The position numbers were made by a program, and so were the translations under genes. Under the pieces are notes generated by a model, which ran no database searches, had not been told where the DNA came from, and was given only the letters and a program-made list of their open reading frames with translations. DNA of 50,241 bases from Candidatus Phelpsiimicrobium noxiivivens (GTDB taxonomy: Bacteria; Omnitrophota; Gorgyraeia; Velamenicoccales; Velamenicoccaceae), in assembly GCA_001873995.1 (NCBI GenBank), contig MNVR01000010.1:11749-61989 (forward strand), in the 5' to 3' direction. Shown one piece after another: positions 7,895 to 16,136 of this stretch. Within the stretch, counting starts at the first letter, position 1. The number at the start of each line of letters is the position of its first letter.

Positions 7895-9349
7895 CAATAT
7901 AGCCATAACAGCAGGCGCGCAAAATTACAATTACGATTTTAGTCAGGATGACAATGAATTCATTTTTGGTTATGGCTGGGCACATTCCTATTCATTAAGG
8001 TTAAAAGAATACACAAATCACGTCACTTTATACAAGGAGAATAATTCCAAAGAGATTTATGCGCCTCAGGGAGATGGGACATATAACCCTGTTCCTATAA
8101 ACAATTACTCTAAACTTACCAAGGACGCCTCCGGTTTTAGCCTAAAGTCCAAATACGGTATTCATTACCGTTTTGATTTAGCAGGGAAACTTTTATACGT
8201 TGAAGACAGGAATTTAAACCAGACAACTCTCGCATATTCAAATATAGGTGGCAAGACCTTGCTTACTTCAATCACTGAGCCTTCGGGCAGGGCAATAACC
8301 TTACAATACGGCACAAATAACATGGTCTCAAGAGCAACTGACCCTGCGGGAAATTATATTCAATATTTTTACGATGCAAATAACCATTTAACCAGTATTA
8401 TTGACCGTAAAGGCAATGCGACTAATTATACCTATGACCCTGTCGGTAACATAACTCAAACGCAGATACAGGTGGTATAACCACCCATATCTATGATGCA
8501 TTAAATCGCATGACGAGCAAAACTTATCCTGATGCGACAACGCTTACCTATGCCTATGACCTAAACAGTAACCGCACCAGCTTAGGTATTACGGGTTATG
8601 GCAGTATTTATCATGACTATGACAACTTAAATCGTTTAATTAGAATAACCACCCCTGACACTAAGGAAACTAATTTTTCCTACGACCAGCTCTCTCGCAG
8701 GACGCAAACCACTTATCCCAACTACGCTTTAGCCACTTATAGCTATGACAACACAAGCCGCCTGACTCAACTGATCAACAAGGACAGTAACGCTTTGGAT
8801 ATCTCAAGGTTTATCTACACCTATGATAACCTATCCAGAAGGACAGGTGTCACTTTGCTTAACGGTTCAGTCGGCTACACCTATGACACCCTAAGCCGCC
8901 TTACAGGTGAATCAGGCACTGTTGATGGCGTGCCTTTTTCCATTGGTTACACCTATGATAAAGTAGGCAACAGGCTGACCTCAACCGAAGACACAGCCCT
9001 TTCAAGCTATACCAACAATAACTTAAACCAGCTTATCCAGACCTCTGCAGGCGCGCCTAAATTGATCCAGGTCCGAGGCACTGTAACAGAGGCAACCCCT
9101 GTCACGGTCAGGGTAAACGGTTTTCTTGCGTCGGTGGTAGGCAACCAGTTCACGCTGGATAATTTCAGCCTGGTCCATGGCTCAAACACCATAACAGCCA
9201 AGGCAACCGACTCTTCAGGCAATGCCTCAATACATCAGATAGCCGTGATCTACAACTCAACCAATCCTGCCACAACCTACACCTATGATGCAAACGGCAA
9301 CCTGACCTCAAAACAATCAGACACCACTACGGTCCGAGGGGTGGGATGA
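7893..9349 (+). pseudogene. RHS/YD-repeat protein remnant, frameshifted and truncated
   Basis: The frame from 7893 to 8480 has no good start codon but reads as RHS throughout. It has a DUF6531-like opening (FGYGWAHSYSLRLKEY), then YGIHYRFDLAGKLLYVEDRN and the repeats YFYDANNHLTSIIDRKGN and YTYDPVGNITQTQ. A one-base loss near 8462 moves the repeats into the frame that runs to 9349. That part has at least seven more YD repeats, for example YDALNRMTSKTYP and YTYDTLSRLTGESG, and near 9060-9250 a beta-sandwich insert (QVRGTVTEATPVTVRVNG) like Ig or glucodextranase-B modules. It ends abruptly after YTYDANGNLTSKQSDTT, without the RHS core C-terminus or toxin tip. Intact relatives are large secreted shells. 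Confidence 0.75.
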
Positions 9350-9431
9350 GGCGATTTCGGATCCAAGGTACTGTTCTTGTCACTTAGTGAATTGTAGGTA
9401 ATTTTTTCGCTCTTTGGTTTTTGGGAATATT

Positions 9432-10121
9432 ATGAAAATGAAGCTCGTAATTTTAACAGCGATTTTTGTATTATTTGGAGCATCTTTTGCCATCGCAGAT
9501 GTTGTTCAGAAAGAAACAAACGGTTTTGTTTATTATCTTTATACTCCCACAGCATATGACCCTGCAAAAAACTATCCTCTTGTAGTCGCTCTTCATTGGT
9601 CCACAGGGCGCGGATCGGATATAATGGAACGCTGGAAGGAGCCTGCGGAAAAATACGGCCTTATTGTTGCCTGTCCGGATTCCAAAGACAGTAATTTTTG
9701 GGATACAAATGAGGATAAAGATATTCTGAGGATGGTTGAAGAGACCAAGAACAATTATTCTATTGATGGTAGGAATGTTTTAGTTACAGGGTTTTCCGGA
9801 GGTGCCACAATCTGTTATTATTTAGGCATTAAATATCCGGATGTGTTCTCCGCTATGGCGCCATTTTCCGGTTCTTTGAAATGGCTTTTGCGCGGTGAAG
9901 AAGTGGATCTAAATAACGCAAAGCAGCCCATATCTGTTTTTATTGTTCACGGAACGGTTGATGGCACGATTGATATTAGCGAGAGCTATTTCGCCAAGGA
10001 AGAGCTTGTAAAACATGGTTATACGGTTAAGTTTCAGGAAATCGGCGGTTTAAGTCATGAATATCCGAACAATGTAAGCTGGCCCATAGCTCAATGGTTT
10101 GATAAAAAGAGAAAAGTTTAA
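9432..10121 (+). CDS. Secreted alpha/beta hydrolase, PHB-depolymerase/feruloyl-esterase-like
   Basis: The product is 229 residues from the ATG at 9432; an in-frame TTG at 9414 is less likely. A signal peptide covers residues 1-20 (KLVILTAIFVLFGASFAIA). The fold is marked by YPLVVALHWSTGRGSD (oxyanion region), the nucleophile elbow GFSGGA with the catalytic Ser, an Asp in FIVHGTVDGTID, and the His in GGLSHEYP. This is a complete Ser-Asp-His triad of the LpqC/esterase-PHB family. It probably cleaves ester bonds in the periplasm or outside the cell; the substrate is unknown. Its stop shares a base with the start of the following PilM-like gene (TAATG), so it may be co-transcribed with the secretion genes and be a candidate substrate, which is inference. 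Confidence 0.8.
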   Translation: MKMKLVILTAIFVLFGASFAIADVVQKETNGFVYYLYTPTAYDPAKNYPLVVALHWSTGRGSDIMERWKEPAEKYGLIVACPDSKDSNFWDTNEDKDILRMVEETKNNYSIDGRNVLVTGFSGGATICYYLGIKYPDVFSAMAPFSGSLKWLLRGEEVDLNNAKQPISVFIVHGTVDGTIDISESYFAKEELVKHGYTVKFQEIGGLSHEYPNNVSWPIAQWFDKKRKV

Positions 10122-11557
10122 TGGCAAATCAAGCTCCATTAACTGTTTTTGAGTTCAATGGGACGACGATCCGGATATGCCGTTCTATTGCCCAAAAACC
10201 CAAAAGGATAGTTACGCACTGTTTTTCCTTTGAGGTTGAGGATTTTGACAAAGACGCTCAACCTTTGATCGCCAAGGAATTAAAAACCCATAATCTGAGG
10301 CCGGATAATGTGATATTGTCCTTGCCGCGGTATGTTACATTGTCACGGTTTTTGCGTCTTCCATCGCAGGTGGACGAAGAGATCAAAGACATGGTCTCGC
10401 TGCACGTATCCCGCGAAAAAACTTTTGGCAAAGACAAGAGGGAAATTGTCTATGATTATCAAAAGGTGGGAGTTGATGAAGAGGGCCGGTCGTTTGTCTC
10501 CGTCTTTTTGATCCAACAAGCCAAGCTTGAGCGGTATCTTGGGATCCTTGGAAGACTGGGTATTTTTCCATACCGCGTGACATTAAATACCGAGGGTTTG
10601 CTGCGTTGGTCATCTCAAAAGGAGAAGATGGCCGAAGAAGAGTCTCAAGACCGTTGTGTTTTTTTCCTTAATATTGATCATGGAACGTTTGATTTCAATG
10701 CCATTGTCAAGGGATGTTCTATTTTCAGCCGGACGTTTGTTTCACCTAAAGAGAAGAGTTTTGACCAGACTCAATGGTTGGCTAAGGAGATCAAGCTTTG
10801 CGTTGAGCTTTTTTACAGGGCATTTAGGAGTGTATTCAAGGGCACGGATAGGCTTTGTGTCACGGGAATATCTGATGATTTTAAAAAGGTAGTTTCTCTG
10901 GAGGCGTTGCCATTACCTATAATAAATCTTGATCTTTGGGAAGACCTGGATACGTATCCCGCCGTTAAACAGGAGATGCTTGATGCCGGAGTTTCTTTCG
11001 CATCGGTCTTAGGTTTGGCGTTAAAAGAGGAACATAAAGGCATTGATATAACTCCCGCAGGGCTTAAGAAGGCTGCCCAAAAAAAGCTCGCGTGGCGGAC
11101 GCGGCGGGAGACGGCGCTTTTTGCCGCAATGACCACTTTTATTTTTTCTCTTTTTGTGCTTCGTTTCATTGATCTAAAAACCAATGAGCTTAATGTCCTT
11201 CGTCAAGAGTTGAACGTTTTATCTCCTATTGAAAAGGAAATGAAAAAGACACAAAGAGCCGCGTTTATCAATAAGGAGATCTTCGGAGCGTATCCTGTTT
11301 CTAAGATCTTTGGCGGGTTCTATGATTTGACTCCGGATACTGTTTTTATTACGGATTTTCGTCTTGAAACAGGCAAGACGCTTGTAATGACCGGCGCGGC
11401 CCAAGACGCCATTACTGTTTTTCATTACCTGGAATCTTTGAAGCATTTTTTGCTTTTTAAAGATGTTCGCCTTGATTATGTCAATACTGATCCAAAATCG
11501 TCAGGCAACGGGGTCAAGTTTAAGATAACGGTTTTTCTGAGAAATCATGAAAATTAG
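10121..11557 (+). CDS. PilM-PilN/GspL-like inner-membrane assembly protein (copy 1)
   Basis: 478 residues. The N-terminal ~300 residues follow the actin-like PilM/GspL cytoplasmic domain (PDNVILSLPRYVTLSRFLRLP near residue 67, then LFYRAFRSVFKGTDRLCVTG). One membrane segment lies near residues 327-345 (TALFAAMTTFIFSLFVLRF). A short coiled coil and a PilN/GspL-type ferredoxin-like periplasmic domain follow (ITDFRLETGKTLVMTGAAQD). Such proteins link the cytoplasmic ATPase to the periplasmic PilO/GspM layer. It overlaps the next gene by 11 bases and is paralogous in plan to the gene at 21878. Which apparatus it serves is unclear because its neighbouring secretin is broken. Confidence 0.78.
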   Translation: MANQAPLTVFEFNGTTIRICRSIAQKPKRIVTHCFSFEVEDFDKDAQPLIAKELKTHNLRPDNVILSLPRYVTLSRFLRLPSQVDEEIKDMVSLHVSREKTFGKDKREIVYDYQKVGVDEEGRSFVSVFLIQQAKLERYLGILGRLGIFPYRVTLNTEGLLRWSSQKEKMAEEESQDRCVFFLNIDHGTFDFNAIVKGCSIFSRTFVSPKEKSFDQTQWLAKEIKLCVELFYRAFRSVFKGTDRLCVTGISDDFKKVVSLEALPLPIINLDLWEDLDTYPAVKQEMLDAGVSFASVLGLALKEEHKGIDITPAGLKKAAQKKLAWRTRRETALFAAMTTFIFSLFVLRFIDLKTNELNVLRQELNVLSPIEKEMKKTQRAAFINKEIFGAYPVSKIFGGFYDLTPDTVFITDFRLETGKTLVMTGAAQDAITVFHYLESLKHFLLFKDVRLDYVNTDPKSSGNGVKFKITVFLRNHEN

Positions 11558-12050
11558 AGATAGTCTATTTATGTTTACGCCGTTTCTCTTGCTGCTTTTA
11601 TCCGGCAGCGTCATATTGCCGGGTTTGCGTCTTTGGCAGCGGTTGGATATTGAGCTTATTCAGTCGCGTGAACGGCTATCCCTTATCAAGTCTTACCAGT
11701 TGATCACAAAAGAAAGTCCGAGTTCAAATCCTGCTTTCTTAAATGGATTAAAAAGATCTAACATAACGGATGTTTTTGTATCAATTCAGAGGTTGGCCGG
11801 TAACTCAGGTGTTAAAATAGAAAGTATGAAACCTGCTGTTTTGGAAAACCGCGTGGATATTTTACAAGATATAGTCCTTGTAGGGATCATGGATGACAAA
11901 GGCCGCAAGGCAATAGTAGAAGATAAAAAGGCCTCAAAAACATATTTTTTAAGTGTGGGAGATTCCTTTGCAGGCGTTCAGATCGTTGAGATAAAGGATA
12001 ATGAAGTCATTTTTAACAAGGAGGGAAATCAGTGCAGTCTAATGTTATGA
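11547..12050 (+). CDS. Short PilO/GspM-like protein fused to a GspC/PilP-like C-terminus
   Basis: 167 residues. Residues 8-28 form a membrane segment (FMFTPFLLLLLSGSVILPGL) and residues ~30-95 form the helical start of a PilO/GspM-like protein. From about residue 110 the sequence changes to the pattern of a GspC/PilP homology domain: LVGIMDD, AIVEDKKASKTYFLSVGDSF, GVQIVEI. The same pattern occurs at the end of the GspC-like protein at 15462 (LVGISWSD, AMIEDPAANKTYFLKRGQSL). The C-terminal half of PilO and the N-terminal half of the GspC-like protein are missing. This may be a genuine compact fusion or an in-frame deletion. It overlaps the broken secretin by 19 bases. Confidence 0.55.
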   Translation: MKIRDSLFMFTPFLLLLLSGSVILPGLRLWQRLDIELIQSRERLSLIKSYQLITKESPSSNPAFLNGLKRSNITDVFVSIQRLAGNSGVKIESMKPAVLENRVDILQDIVLVGIMDDKGRKAIVEDKKASKTYFLSVGDSFAGVQIVEIKDNEVIFNKEGNQCSLML

Positions 12051-13071
12051 AATTGTTTTATTTTTTTATTTATCTGTTTTTTGTATCTACGACGTCAGCA
12101 GAAACGCCGGCCCTAATCTCTGGGCAATCTTCGTCATCTATCGCGCAGGACGCAATAGTTTCTTCAGTGTTACCAGATAAGTTTTCATTGGATATCAAGG
12201 GCATGGATGGGGTGTCGGCTCAATCAAGTGGGACGCGCGGTCCAATCAGTTGATGGTGACAGACTATCCTGCTAAACTTAAAAAGATAAAGAATGTTGTT
12301 GCTATATTTGATGAACGCACGAAAGAGATCTCTATTGATGCCAAGATACTACAAGTAACGCTTACTGATAAGACTTCATTTGGTATTGATTGGGAATACG
12401 TCTTGAATAAGAAACTGGCTGTGAAGGGCATGTTTGATCAGATCGTTACAACAACCGGCAATAAATGGACTATAGGTAAAACGAATCCTCAAGATCATAA
12501 CGATTACAAAGCTGTTATTGAGGCCTTGAAGACAGTAGGAAAAACCAAGACACTTTCAAGCCCCAGGCTTACTGTTGTTAATAACGAGGAAGCGAGGATA
12601 TTGGTTGGGTCCAAACAAGTTTATGTAACGACGTCGGCTATCCAAGGTCAAACTTCCACCCAGACGGCAGAGGCCGTAAACTTCGTGGATGTAGGTGTAA
12701 AACTTCGCGTTACGCCTACGATCCCGCACGATGGTTTTATTTCTTTAAAAATCAAGCCTGAAGTTAGTTCGGCATCCCAGACATATAAGACTTCCACGGG
12801 TAATGTTATTCCTATTGTTGAGACCTCTGAGACAGAGACGACTGTTTTGGTTGAAGACGGCTCAACTATTATGATCGGCGGCCTTATGAAGGATGAGAAG
12901 ACAAACAACTCAGATAGCATTTCTTGGCTTGGTAAGATACCGTTGTTCGGGTTTTTATTTAGGAATACGGTTGATTCAAAGTCGAAAACTGAATTGGCCA
13001 TATTTTTGACATGCAAGATATTAGACTTGAAGAGTTCCTCTTCGCCCGCTGCGCCTCCGAAACCCTCTTGA
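12032..13071 (+). pseudogene. Secretin (GspD/PilQ family), internally deleted and out of frame
   Basis: The GTG start at 12032 has AAGGAGGG upstream and a signal peptide follows (LFYFFIYLFFVSTTSAE). After residue ~60 the frame reaches PDKFSLDIKGMD, the beginning of the N0 domain, and then runs into TGA at 12251-12253. The other frame, in register from about 12217, continues from the end of an N2/N3 domain (SIKWDARSNQLMVTDYP) through the complete secretin core: TLSSPRLTVVNNEEARILVG, FVDVGVKLRVTPTI, VEDGSTIMIGGLMKDEK and IPLFGFLFRN, ending at 13071. About 100-150 residues of N-domains are missing. Without them in frame, no functional outer-membrane channel is expected. Confidence 0.8.
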
Positions 13072-13081
13072 TATTACTAGC

Positions 13082-13131
13082 CCGGATTTTTTAACATTTT
13101 TCTTGACAAATAAGCAGATTGCCTTAATAAT
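13082..13131 (+). promoter_or_regulatory. Promoter for the MerR-like pair and secretion operon
   Basis: TTGACA at 13103-13108 and TAATAA at 13125-13130 (16-bp spacing) lie about 60 bases before the first MerR-like gene. The block CCGGATTTTTTAAC at 13082-13095 is identical to one at 7198-7211. A long chain of overlapping genes follows, so this could be the main promoter for 13192 to 26696. Confidence 0.5.
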
Positions 13132-13191
13132 ATTGATTGTATTACTTAATGTGATTACTTTAAGTACGATAGTTATTGCTTTTATCACGAC

Positions 13192-13428
13192 ATGATGAAT
13201 GATAATCATAAAGACCTGGTTTCCGCCAAAGAGATTTCTGATAAATTTGGCGTCAGTTATCCGACCCTAAATCATTATACTAATTTAGGGTTTTTTAATG
13301 TTGTCGTCAAACGCGGGAATAAGAGGTTTTACGAACTCTCTGAAGTAAGGGCTAAGCTTGGTGTCATATCTAAACTTAAAGATGATGGTTATCCTTTGAG
13401 GCTTATAAAGAAAAAACTGGATAGTTAA
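13192..13428 (+). CDS. Small MerR-type winged-helix protein (copy 1)
   Basis: 78 residues. SAKEISDKFGVSYPTLNHYTNLGFF is a MerR-type helix-turn-helix. The wing follows (VVVKRGNKRFYELSEV), then a helix (RAKLGVISKLKDDGYPLRLIKKKL) matching the start of the MerR hinge. There is no effector-binding or dimerisation domain, so it resembles excisionase-like or stand-alone MerR modules. It sits first in the secretion operon and is followed two bases later by a paralogue, which suggests the pair binds DNA together, perhaps at its own promoter. That is inference. Confidence 0.7.
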   Translation: MMNDNHKDLVSAKEISDKFGVSYPTLNHYTNLGFFNVVVKRGNKRFYELSEVRAKLGVISKLKDDGYPLRLIKKKLDS

Positions 13429-13430
13429 AT

Positions 13431-13676
13431 ATGGTGAACAAAAAACTTATTTCAGCAAAAGCAATAGCAGCGCAGGCGCACGTTTCTTACGCGGCAATCA
13501 ATCATTACACGGACATGGGGCTTTTGGATGTCGTGGCCAGGCAGAACCGCGTGAGGATGTATGATTCAGAGGTTGTTTTAGAGCGGCTTATGCTGGTCTC
13601 AAAGCTGATAAATGAAGGTTATACTTTAAGAGTTATCGTAAAGATATTAAAGGAAAAGGGGCAAGAAACGGCATGA
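13431..13676 (+). CDS. Small MerR-type winged-helix protein (copy 2)
   Basis: 81 residues with the same architecture as its upstream neighbour: SAKAIAAQAHVSYAAINHYTDMGLLDV (helix-turn-helix), a wing ending RMYDSEVV, and a C-terminal helix with INEGYTLRVIVKILKEKG. Only the framework residues (SAK-I, VSY-INHYT, GYxLRxI) are shared with copy 1, so the duplication is old. The stop overlaps the next start as ATGA. No ligand or metal-binding Cys residues are seen, unlike metal-sensing MerR proteins. Confidence 0.7.
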   Translation: MVNKKLISAKAIAAQAHVSYAAINHYTDMGLLDVVARQNRVRMYDSEVVLERLMLVSKLINEGYTLRVIVKILKEKGQETA

Positions 13677-14644
13677 TAAAGGTAAGAGCGAATATATATA
13701 AGTTATGTTTGGGCCTATTCTTAGTTTTTTGTATAGGCAATTTTGCGGTGTTCGCCCAAGAAGAAGTCATAAAGATCCAGGACGAGCAGCCTGCCGGAGA
13801 ATTTTTTGGCGTTCCAGTTCCTATGGATAATTACCGTTTTGCCAAAGCGGCGGCCGCTATATTCGGGTCAAGGTGGGGAGCTGAGCCTACTACGCCTCAG
13901 GAGGTGGAAAACCGTGTTTGGGAAGATCTGTTGCTTTCTTATGAAGCGCACCGAAGGAATATAACCGTGGCTCAGGAAGAGCTTGACGATGAGATGACAA
14001 AATTGCTGAAAGCCGAGAAAGTGGATTTTGACTGGAAAAAGGATAAACCAGCTTATGAAAAATGGGTCAAAGACAGGGTAAGGGAACCTATACAACTATT
14101 TGAGAACGAGCTCAGGCATCTTCTTCAATTGCAGATCTTAAGGGAGTCTGTAAGAAAGAGTTTTCAGCCCAAGGTTACTCAGGAAGAGGCTATGCAGGAA
14201 TATCTTAATGAATATAACACGCTGGCAGTTGAATTCGTCCAATTTGAAGACTTAAAAGCCGCGCAGGCTTATTACGCGAAGATGAAGGATCCTAAACTGT
14301 GGGAGAAGGAAGCTAAAAAGAACCCAAAGTTCGCGGTGCGGCCGGGCTTTGTGTCTCTTGAGTGTTTAATAGAGCTCTGGAAGATACCAAAAGAAGATGC
14401 GTATGCCATGTTAGACTCAAAAGAAGGCTCGGTATATAAGCCAACACTTATTTATCGTGGCTATGGTGTTTTTCACACGCTTGAGAAAAGGGTGGCCCAA
14501 AAAGAAAAGTTTCCTGAAGTAGAGAAGTCTTATTATGAGCAAATAAAGGTAAAGAAGCAGTACGCCGCGTTAATAGATTGGATAAAACAATTAAAGAAAG
14601 ACGCGGATATAAAGATATTCGTAAAAGCGCCGGAGCCTAAATGA
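13673..14644 (+). CDS. SurA/PrsA-like periplasmic protein (chaperone N-domain type)
   Basis: 323 residues with a signal peptide (residues ~8-29, ending FAVFA-QEE). The body is helical with SurA_N-like features (VENRVWEDLLLSYEAHRRNITVAQEELDDEM), followed by a region resembling a parvulin domain in layout. I cannot see the usual GG-x-LG-x...F active-site pattern of an active prolyl isomerase. A role in folding or escorting outer-membrane or secreted proteins is likely from the family and the operon. It is linked by ATGA overlaps to genes on both sides. The family call is good and the enzymatic status uncertain. Confidence 0.65.
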   Translation: MIKVRANIYKLCLGLFLVFCIGNFAVFAQEEVIKIQDEQPAGEFFGVPVPMDNYRFAKAAAAIFGSRWGAEPTTPQEVENRVWEDLLLSYEAHRRNITVAQEELDDEMTKLLKAEKVDFDWKKDKPAYEKWVKDRVREPIQLFENELRHLLQLQILRESVRKSFQPKVTQEEAMQEYLNEYNTLAVEFVQFEDLKAAQAYYAKMKDPKLWEKEAKKNPKFAVRPGFVSLECLIELWKIPKEDAYAMLDSKEGSVYKPTLIYRGYGVFHTLEKRVAQKEKFPEVEKSYYEQIKVKKQYAALIDWIKQLKKDADIKIFVKAPEPK

Positions 14645-15507
14645 GTTATTATAAAGTGTTGGGTTTCGCTAGGGAGCCTTTTTCAACCAGCCCTGACCCT
14701 GAATTCTTTTTTGAATCCAGGGAACACGAAACAGCCCTGACTAACCTTATGATAGAACTGCGCCTGAAAAGGGGCTTAAGCGTTGTATTGGGCGACGTAG
14801 GTACCGGCAAGACAACGCTTTCGCGAAAACTTATATCGTTGCTGCGGTCAAAAGAGGACTTCATTTTTAATATCGTGCTTGATCCGGCATTTGAATCGGA
14901 AGAGCTTTTTTTGACTAAAATAGCGCGCAATTTTGAGTTGATGCTCCCAACTTCGCCAACTATTCTGGATGTCCAGGAGGCGTTGGAGAGATTTCTATTT
15001 CGCAAGGGCATTGATGAAAATAAGACGGTAGTTTTGATAGTGGACGAAGCGCAGAAGTTAAATGAAGTGACCCTGGAAGCCCTGCGCGTCCTTTTGAATT
15101 ATGAAACCAATGAGTTCAAGCTCTTGCAGCTGATCCTCCTGGGCCAGTTGGAGCTATACGCTAAGATAGTCAATATGCAGAATTTTTTAGACAGGATAAG
15201 TTTTAAATATACATTGAATCCTTTGAGCGAAGATGAGACGCGTTCTTTAATAGAATTCAGGATAAGGCAGGCCGGGTATTCGTCAAAGATGTTCTTGTTT
15301 TTAGACGGCGCGATAAGAGAGATCCACCATTATACCAAAGGATATCCGCGCCAGATCGCCATGATATGCCATAAGGCGCTTAAGGCGCTTGTCTTGAAGA
15401 GAAAAAGCGTTATAGATGAAGCGCTGATCAGGGAAGTTATAGAAGAAGAGGATAGAAAAGGATGGTCCAGGATAGCTCCAACCTTACTCCAGAGAAGCAG
15501 CTTCTAA
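14641..15507 (+). CDS. ExeA/GspA-like AAA ATPase
   Basis: 288 residues. The N-terminus SYYKVLGFAREPFSTSPDPEFFF is the signature start of ExeA/GspA ATPases. Walker A is GDVGTGKTT at residues 51-59 and Walker B is VLIVDEAQ with D135-E136. A sensor-like NFLDRISFKYTLNPLSEDET and the lid GYPRQIAMICHKAL follow. In type II secretion, ExeA pairs with ExeB/GspB to place the secretin through peptidoglycan. Unlike Aeromonas ExeA, this copy ends after the AAA domain, without a membrane segment or peptidoglycan-binding domain, so it is presumably cytoplasmic. Its end overlaps the GspC/B-like gene by 46 bases. Confidence 0.85.
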   Translation: MSYYKVLGFAREPFSTSPDPEFFFESREHETALTNLMIELRLKRGLSVVLGDVGTGKTTLSRKLISLLRSKEDFIFNIVLDPAFESEELFLTKIARNFELMLPTSPTILDVQEALERFLFRKGIDENKTVVLIVDEAQKLNEVTLEALRVLLNYETNEFKLLQLILLGQLELYAKIVNMQNFLDRISFKYTLNPLSEDETRSLIEFRIRQAGYSSKMFLFLDGAIREIHHYTKGYPRQIAMICHKALKALVLKRKSVIDEALIREVIEEEDRKGWSRIAPTLLQRSSF

Positions 15508-16136
15508 AGCTGATAGAAGAGCCTCATTCGCGTTTTTCAAAGAACGCAGTGATGAGAGGCAGGGGCGCGACCCTTTTTTCTATTGGTGCGTTAAGGGGTA
15601 GATTTAATTTTTTAAAAGATACGCTCGCTTCTTTTTTAAGATCATGGAGCGGCCCCGTAGATACCAAGAAGATAAACGCCATTCTTACCTTTATATCTAT
15701 AGTGGTGGGGGCGTATTTTATCGGCACTTCTGTTTTTCTGGCTTTGAAACTATCTGTTTTGCCGGTTTTTTCTTTTAAACAGGAGAGTAGCTCCAAGTTG
15801 GGGGCCTTAAAGCAGGCTTCTCAGTTGAAAGCCCTTACATTTTATATGGAAAAAGTCAGGACCAGGGATATATTTAAACTGGGCAAACAGAAACCGGCGC
15901 AAGCTGTTCCTCAACAACCCGGGCAAGAAACTGCCAAACAGGCAGAGGCCATGAGCAAATATAAGTTAGTTGGTATTTCCTGGTCAGATAACCCCGATGC
16001 TATGATAGAAGATCCAGCGGCGAATAAGACATATTTTTTGAAGAGGGGCCAGTCCCTTGATGGAGTGAAGGTCCAGGCTATTTTTAAAGATAAAGTGGTT
16101 TTAAGTTATCAAGGGCTTGAAGTGGAACTCAGATGA
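15462..16136 (+). CDS. GspC/GspB-like inner-membrane protein
   Basis: 224 residues. A cytoplasmic N-terminus of ~70 residues precedes one membrane segment (about 73-96, AILTFISIVVGAYFIGTSVF). A linker with a Pro/Gln-rich stretch (AQAVPQQPGQETAKQAE) follows, then a compact C-terminal domain (LVGISWSDNPDAMIED, KTYFLKRGQSL, VVLSYQGLEVELR) of the GspC homology-region/PilP type that contacts secretin N0 domains. Position between ExeA and the secretin supports this. It overlaps the secretin by ATGA. GspB and GspC share this topology, so either name could fit. Confidence 0.7.
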   Translation: MVQDSSNLTPEKQLLKLIEEPHSRFSKNAVMRGRGATLFSIGALRGRFNFLKDTLASFLRSWSGPVDTKKINAILTFISIVVGAYFIGTSVFLALKLSVLPVFSFKQESSSKLGALKQASQLKALTFYMEKVRTRDIFKLGKQKPAQAVPQQPGQETAKQAEAMSKYKLVGISWSDNPDAMIEDPAANKTYFLKRGQSLDGVKVQAIFKDKVVLSYQGLEVELR

